Shown one piece after another: positions 60,233-64,000 of a stretch of 64,000 nt of DNA. A program made the position numbers and the translations under genes. The notes under the pieces are model-generated. The model saw only the letters and a list, made by a program, of their open reading frames with translations. It was not told the DNA's origin and searched no databases. This DNA comes from Mucilaginibacter dorajii (lineage in GTDB: Bacteria > Bacteroidota > Bacteroidia > Sphingobacteriales > Sphingobacteriaceae), in the NCBI RefSeq assembly GCF_024808255.1, contig NZ_JANTYS010000018.1:1-64000 (forward strand), given 5' to 3'. The first letter of the stretch is position 1, and the number at the start of each line of letters is the position of its first letter.

Positions 60233-61276
60233 ATGAAAAAGTACCTATTACTATTTTTACTTGCAGGCCAAACAGTTGCGGCGCTTGCACAGGATAACGA
60301 CGATAAAACCCCATATTTAACCAAATCATTAGCAAGCGATGCCATTACCAGTGTTGTGGTGAATACATCGGCCGGTGGTATTGCCGTGAGCGGCCAAAGC
60401 GGACAGGCCCCCCGGGTTGAAGTATATATCCGCGGTAATAACGGGCGCGAATTATCAAAAGAAGAGATCCAGAAACGCCTTGATGCCGATTACGACCTGA
60501 GCGTAACCGTAACCGGCCATGAAGTACGTGCCATTGCCAAAAACAAGCACCAGAACATGGACTGGAAAAAATCGATCAGCATATCCTTCAAAGTATTTGT
60601 ACCAAGCCAGGTTACTACCGATCTGAAAACCAGCGGTGGCGGTATCCGTTTAGATAATTTAAAGGGCAACGAAACTTTTACCACCAGCGGCGGTGGTTTA
60701 GAAGTTGACCACTTATATGGCGTTATCCATGGCAATACATCGGGCGGTGGCATCCGGGTTTCAAACTCGGGCGATAACATCGACCTGCAAACCAGCGGTG
60801 GCGGCATCGAAGCAAAAAACTGCACCGGCAAAATTAAACTGGAAACATCGGGCGGTGGTTTACGCCTTACCGATTTAAAAGGAACTATCAGCGCGCACAC
60901 CAGCGGTGGTGGCATTGAAGGCAGCAACATTGGCGGCGAACTGGTTACCAGCACATCTGGCGGCGGTATCGACCTTAAAGGGATGGATTGCAGCCTGAGC
61001 GCTTCAACCAGCGGCGGCAGCATGCGTACCCAAATGAACAAGGTTGGCAAATACCTTAAACTGGAAGTAAGCTCTGGTAACCTTGACCTATCGTTACCGC
61101 TTAAACAAGGCCTTGACCTTGATATCAGCGGCGACAGGATCAACCAGCACCCATCAACCATCAGCGATTTTAGCGGCAATTGGGACAAAGAACATATTAA
61201 AGGCAGTGTGAATGGCGGCGGCATCCCGGTTACAGCAAACGCGTCGAGCGGCAACGTTAGCGTAAAATTTAACTAA
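60233..61276 (+). CDS. Exported TSGGG-repeat beta-solenoid protein (DUF4097-like)
   Basis: 347 residues with a signal peptide (MKKYLLLFLLAGQTVAALA). About residues 135-265 repeat a unit of roughly 19-21 residues around TSGGG(I/L), as in LKTSGGGIRLDNLKGNETF, TTSGGGLEVDHLYGVIHGN, TSGGGIRVSNSGDNIDL and QTSGGGIEAKNCTGKIKL, at least seven times. That periodicity predicts a right-handed beta-solenoid like the head domain of DUF4097 proteins; the sigma-operon gene at 33480 is a distant relative in plan. Probably surface or periplasmic. Function unknown. Confidence 0.82.
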   Translation: MKKYLLLFLLAGQTVAALAQDNDDKTPYLTKSLASDAITSVVVNTSAGGIAVSGQSGQAPRVEVYIRGNNGRELSKEEIQKRLDADYDLSVTVTGHEVRAIAKNKHQNMDWKKSISISFKVFVPSQVTTDLKTSGGGIRLDNLKGNETFTTSGGGLEVDHLYGVIHGNTSGGGIRVSNSGDNIDLQTSGGGIEAKNCTGKIKLETSGGGLRLTDLKGTISAHTSGGGIEGSNIGGELVTSTSGGGIDLKGMDCSLSASTSGGSMRTQMNKVGKYLKLEVSSGNLDLSLPLKQGLDLDISGDRINQHPSTISDFSGNWDKEHIKGSVNGGGIPVTANASSGNVSVKFN

Positions 61277-61306
61277 GCAAACCAATAACAGATCATATAT
61301 AAAGAC

Positions 61307-61340
61307 AAAGCCCCGCGTTGAAAAATGCGGGGCTTTTTTT
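61307..61340 (+). terminator. Intrinsic terminator after the TSGGG-repeat gene
   Basis: AAGCCCCGC pairs with GCGGGGCTT across an A-rich loop and is followed by seven T residues. Confidence 0.85.
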
Positions 61341-61348
61341 GTAATCAA

Positions 61349-61780
61349 TAATGTCATTGCGAGTTATAAAATCCGGTGGCTTCTGAGGGGGAAAATGACA
61401 TAGGAAATTTGTCATCCTGAGTTTTAAAATCCGCGGACTTTAAAGTGGAAAATGACAAATAAAACGCGTCATTGCGAGGCACGAAACAATCCCCGACTAT
61501 GCAGATCCGCCCTGTAAGTAGGGGATTGCTTCGTCGTTCCTCCTACCCATGACAAATATAAAAATATGTCATTGCGAGCGCAGCGTGGCAATCTCGTAGC
61601 CATACAGAGCGAATATGCATGGCGACGAGATTGCTTCGTTCCTCGCAATGACAAGAGGGCGATGTTGTCATTCCACCTTCAGAGTCCGCCCGATTTTACA
61701 ACTCGCAATGGCGATTCAATAAATAACGTCATCCCTATTTTTTTAGAATTACCCCTAATAGATACCCGCAATGACATGGT
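61349..61780. repeat. Cluster of GTCATTGCGAG-type repeats
   Basis: A 538-base gap packed with repeats. TGTCATTGCGAGTTATAAAA (61351) and GTCATCCTGAGTTTTAAAAT relate to the 37307-37511 family. GTCATTGCGAGGCACGAAAC (61468) and GTCATTGCGAGCGCAGCGTG (61567) pair with CGACGAGATTGCTTCGTTCC and CCTCGCAATGACA (up to 61652), relating to 15751-15835. GTCATTCCACCTTCAGAGTC and CGCCCGATTTTACAACTCGC follow at 61667-61710. Several hairpins can form. Short frames inside are artefacts. Confidence 0.7.
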
Positions 61781-61814
61781 TTTATAATCTTTTTCTTACC
61801 CCGAGAGAAACCCC

Positions 61815-62489
61815 TTATTTATCCAACAAAGGCAACAGCTCCAACAAATCATCAATAATAGCATCGGGATTCGCCGATTCAAGCTGGGCTTTGGTATGGG
61901 CACCGGTGGTAATGCCTACACTGAGGGCGCAACCGGCGTTTTGGCCTTCTTCAATGTCAATGATCGAATCGCCAACTTTAACAACCTCGGCGGCATCGGT
62001 AATACCAAATTGCTCCATAGCCAGCCAGATCATATCCGGGTTGGGGCGGTTTTTGCCAACATCGGTAGCCGTAACCAGGCCGTCAAACGTGTGGCCTTTT
62101 TCCCAGCCTAATTTATCAATCAGCGATTCGGCAGTTTCTTTGTTATAGCCGGTGTTTAATACCGTTAATACGCCTTTTTCGTTCAGTGCATCAAAAAGAG
62201 TCACCGCGTTGTTTTGCGGGAAAATTTCGATATTGGCATAGGCATCTCTTAAATGCACTACAAATTTCCCATATATCTCGCTGGCCAGTTGCTCGTCGGT
62301 ATTATCGGCGTATGTAGCTAAAATACTTTTAATCGCCTGGAATTTTTCTTTCCCGGCACCTTGTGCCAATACCTGGTCGAGGGTAAAATCAAAACCAGCC
62401 TCATTGATCGCTTTTTGCAGCGTTTTATAAACTACATTGTTTTCATCTATGGTAGTTCCGGCCATATCAAACACAACCATTTTTATCAT
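61815..62489 (-). CDS. HAD family phosphonatase-like hydrolase
   Basis: 224 residues. HAD motif I is VFDMAGTTIDE (nucleophile Asp at about residue 8), motif II VLNTGYNKE, motif III the Lys in VGKNRPNPDM and motif IV VGDSIIDIEEGQNAGC. This is the phosphonatase-like (PhnX-related) group annotated as TIGR03351, found beside putative 2-aminoethylphosphonate or hydroxyphosphonate genes. It lies 46 bases downstream of the dehydrogenase gene on the same strand, which supports a phosphonate-catabolic role. The exact substrate is not proven. Confidence 0.85.
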   Translation of the reverse strand: MIKMVVFDMAGTTIDENNVVYKTLQKAINEAGFDFTLDQVLAQGAGKEKFQAIKSILATYADNTDEQLASEIYGKFVVHLRDAYANIEIFPQNNAVTLFDALNEKGVLTVLNTGYNKETAESLIDKLGWEKGHTFDGLVTATDVGKNRPNPDMIWLAMEQFGITDAAEVVKVGDSIIDIEEGQNAGCALSVGITTGAHTKAQLESANPDAIIDDLLELLPLLDK

Positions 62490-62535
62490 AATACTGTTAT
62501 TTATTGTTTGTTAATACTTTTTTTAATGATCAATT

Positions 62536-63996
62536 TTAAGCCGGGTCGCTTATTTTAATGCCTACCCTTACCGGCTTGCTGGCCGTTGCAAATGTAAATG
62601 CTTCTGCAACCTCATCCAACGGATATTCCTTTTCAATTAAAGCTTCAAAAGGGTATTTAAGGTAGTTGTTTTCGATGAAGGCGGTAGCGTTCACAAAATC
62701 TTCGTAATTGTAATTATGCAGCCCGCGGATCTGCAACAGCCTGCGCACCACTTTTTGCGCGTCAACAGGTACCGGTTTCTCGGGGAATACCGCGCCTATC
62801 CAAATGGCAATACCACCAAGTGCAAGGGAATCTAATCCAACTTTCATGGCCTGTGGCACACCGGTCATGTCAAAAACAAAATCAGCATCGGGCCACGGCA
62901 AGGTATCCAGGTTATCGGCTGCGGGGAAAGCGTAGCTCTCATCAGCCGCGAATTTTTGCCCCCAGTGTAAGCGGGTTTCATCGTTATCTATTAAACCAAT
63001 CCAGCTGGCCCCGGCTTCTTTACACATGGCAACACATGAAAGGCCTAACAAGCCCGCGCCAAAGATCAGTACCTTTTTGCCGCTTAAATCGCCAGCCACC
63101 CTTAGCGCGCCGGTTACCGTAGCATGCGCGCAGCTTATGGTTGCTGCAACAGGGATAGGGATCTCTGTTGATATTTTAAGCATGGCGGTATTGGCGTGCA
63201 GTACGCAATAGTCGGCAAGGCCGCCGTTAAATACATCGTCGCCAATGGCAAGGGCATGGCCATATTTAAAGAGCTGGTCGCTTTTCTGCGGCATATCTAC
63301 GCGTGGGGCAGTTACATCAGCCGGTACCGAAAATATCGACCAGGTGATCCTGTCGCCAACCGTAACAACATTACCATTAAAATCTTTCCCGGGATGAGCA
63401 GGGTCTATCCACAGGATCTCGCCAACAATTTCGTGTCCTAAAACTACTTGTGCCGGCTCAATACGCCGGCCGCAATAGGTATGAATATCGCTGCCGCAAA
63501 GCGTGGTATACAGGTTTTTAACCAGGATTTCGCCGGGTTTAATAAAAGGCACCTGCCTGTCAATAAATTCAAAAGGTAAGCCCGCACCGTTAAATACGGC
63601 AGCTTTACCTTGCGGAAAGTTGGTTTGTTTATGATTCATTCCTTTCAATTTTATTTTAAAATACCAGAAGCAAAACAGCACGATAAGGCCGGATACGATA
63701 CCCAGCACAATGCAAATTTTGAGATAAATGTTGAGGATAGAATAGCCCGATGGCGCGGCATACCTCAAAAACATTAAACCGATGTAGCCGGTGTAGCCTA
63801 CCGAATCAACAATGTACATCAGGAAGCCCACATTGGCTTTTTCGCGGGTGATGGCTATCAGGCGTTCAAATACAATGGTGTGGATAGCCACATAAGGAAG
63901 GTAAACCCCCAGGCCCAGCATCACCATAAATGAAAATGTACCAAGCCCATGGCTTAGGCCAAAAACAGAAGCCAGTAATATGGCAAAGCCGGCCAT
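62536..63996 (-). CDS. Membrane protein (DUF5690-like) fused in frame to zinc-binding alcohol dehydrogenase; partial
   Basis: 486 codons, continuing past the right edge of the window. Residues about 1-118 are the last four or so membrane helices of a DUF5690-like/MFS-type membrane protein (LGVYLPYVAIHTIVFERLIAITREKANVGFLMYIVDSVGY). They run without a stop into MNHKQTNFPQGKAAVFNGAG at 63639, the start of a complete dehydrogenase: catalytic zinc ligands in TTLCGSDIHTY and LGHEIVGE, Rossmann GAGLLGLSC, and the end EAFTFATASKPVRVGIKI. It resembles the phosphonate-associated dehydrogenase group (TIGR03366 type). AAAGGA lies directly in front of the internal ATG at 63639, so separate initiation is also possible. 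Confidence 0.75.
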   Translation of the reverse strand: MAGFAILLASVFGLSHGLGTFSFMVMLGLGVYLPYVAIHTIVFERLIAITREKANVGFLMYIVDSVGYTGYIGLMFLRYAAPSGYSILNIYLKICIVLGIVSGLIVLFCFWYFKIKLKGMNHKQTNFPQGKAAVFNGAGLPFEFIDRQVPFIKPGEILVKNLYTTLCGSDIHTYCGRRIEPAQVVLGHEIVGEILWIDPAHPGKDFNGNVVTVGDRITWSIFSVPADVTAPRVDMPQKSDQLFKYGHALAIGDDVFNGGLADYCVLHANTAMLKISTEIPIPVAATISCAHATVTGALRVAGDLSGKKVLIFGAGLLGLSCVAMCKEAGASWIGLIDNDETRLHWGQKFAADESYAFPAADNLDTLPWPDADFVFDMTGVPQAMKVGLDSLALGGIAIWIGAVFPEKPVPVDAQKVVRRLLQIRGLHNYNYEDFVNATAFIENNYLKYPFEALIEKEYPLDEVAEAFTFATASKPVRVGIKISDPA

Positions 63997-64000
63997 ACAA

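Noticed and set aside
60490..61254. 254-codon frame opposite the TSGGG-repeat gene
   Set aside because: A proline/leucine-rich shadow caused by the GC-rich TSGGG codons.

Overview
The window is chromosomal DNA from a member of the Bacteroidota, most likely a sphingobacterium of the Mucilaginibacter/Pedobacter type. That placement is inferred from several things: DUF families typical of the phylum (DUF4270, DUF4846, DUF4097-like, DUF4920), a SusC-type plug domain, Bacteroidota promoters (TTG about 20 bases upstream of TAnnTTTG), weak Shine-Dalgarno use, a short CarB without its C-terminal domain, and a glgA-like/panC/panD neighbourhood. I saw no rRNA, tRNA, CRISPR array, prophage or complete insertion sequence. 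The only transposase-like gene is a REP-associated tyrosine transposase.

Layout. 0-9.3 kb: an SSS transporter with two tiny membrane-protein genes, a RAYT transposase with four copies of its REP repeat, a four-gene operon (acyltransferase, esterase, outer-membrane protein, esterase paralogue) and a radical SAM gene. 9.5-17.9 kb: DUF5995, a second acyltransferase, a pentapeptide protein, an M23 peptidase/DUF4846 pair, an aldo/keto reductase and an MscS channel. 18-26.2 kb: an exopolysaccharide locus (histidine kinase, BcsB-like protein, GT2 with a GspE_N/MshEN-like N-terminus, polytopic membrane protein, divergent GH5 glycanase). 26.2-33.4 kb: acyl-ACP desaturase, an 1122-residue VIT/vWA/plug/TPR/DUF2135 protein, nucleoside hydrolase and TerC. 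33.5-36 kb: an ECF sigma / anti-sigma / DUF4097-like operon. 36.2-46 kb: LLM oxidoreductase, oxyR/katA, glmS, DUF4270, glycogen-synthase-like gene, panC and panD. 46.2-56 kb: a TonB-family protein, carB, an unusual ACP-like membrane protein, small secreted proteins, an NHL-repeat lipoprotein and radA. 56-60 kb: a loosely packed, partly decayed accessory block with AraC and SDR remnants, a degenerate MBL protein, a Crp/Fnr regulator and an SMR pump. 60.2-64 kb: a TSGGG-repeat secreted protein and a phosphonatase-like hydrolase beside an alcohol dehydrogenase fused in frame to the end of a membrane protein that continues past the window edge.

The most unusual pattern is intergenic. At about ten genes the stop codon runs straight into arrays of degenerate 7-14 base words. 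These are often mirrored by the inverse-complement words before the next gene, with a terminator hairpin between. The word differs from locus to locus but the architecture is the same. The REP repeats of the RAYT also sit 0-12 bases from stop codons. A palindromic repeat lies inside the radA reading frame, and nested inverted repeats occur at 27.5, 47.9, 14.5, 15.8, 37.4 and 61.5 kb.
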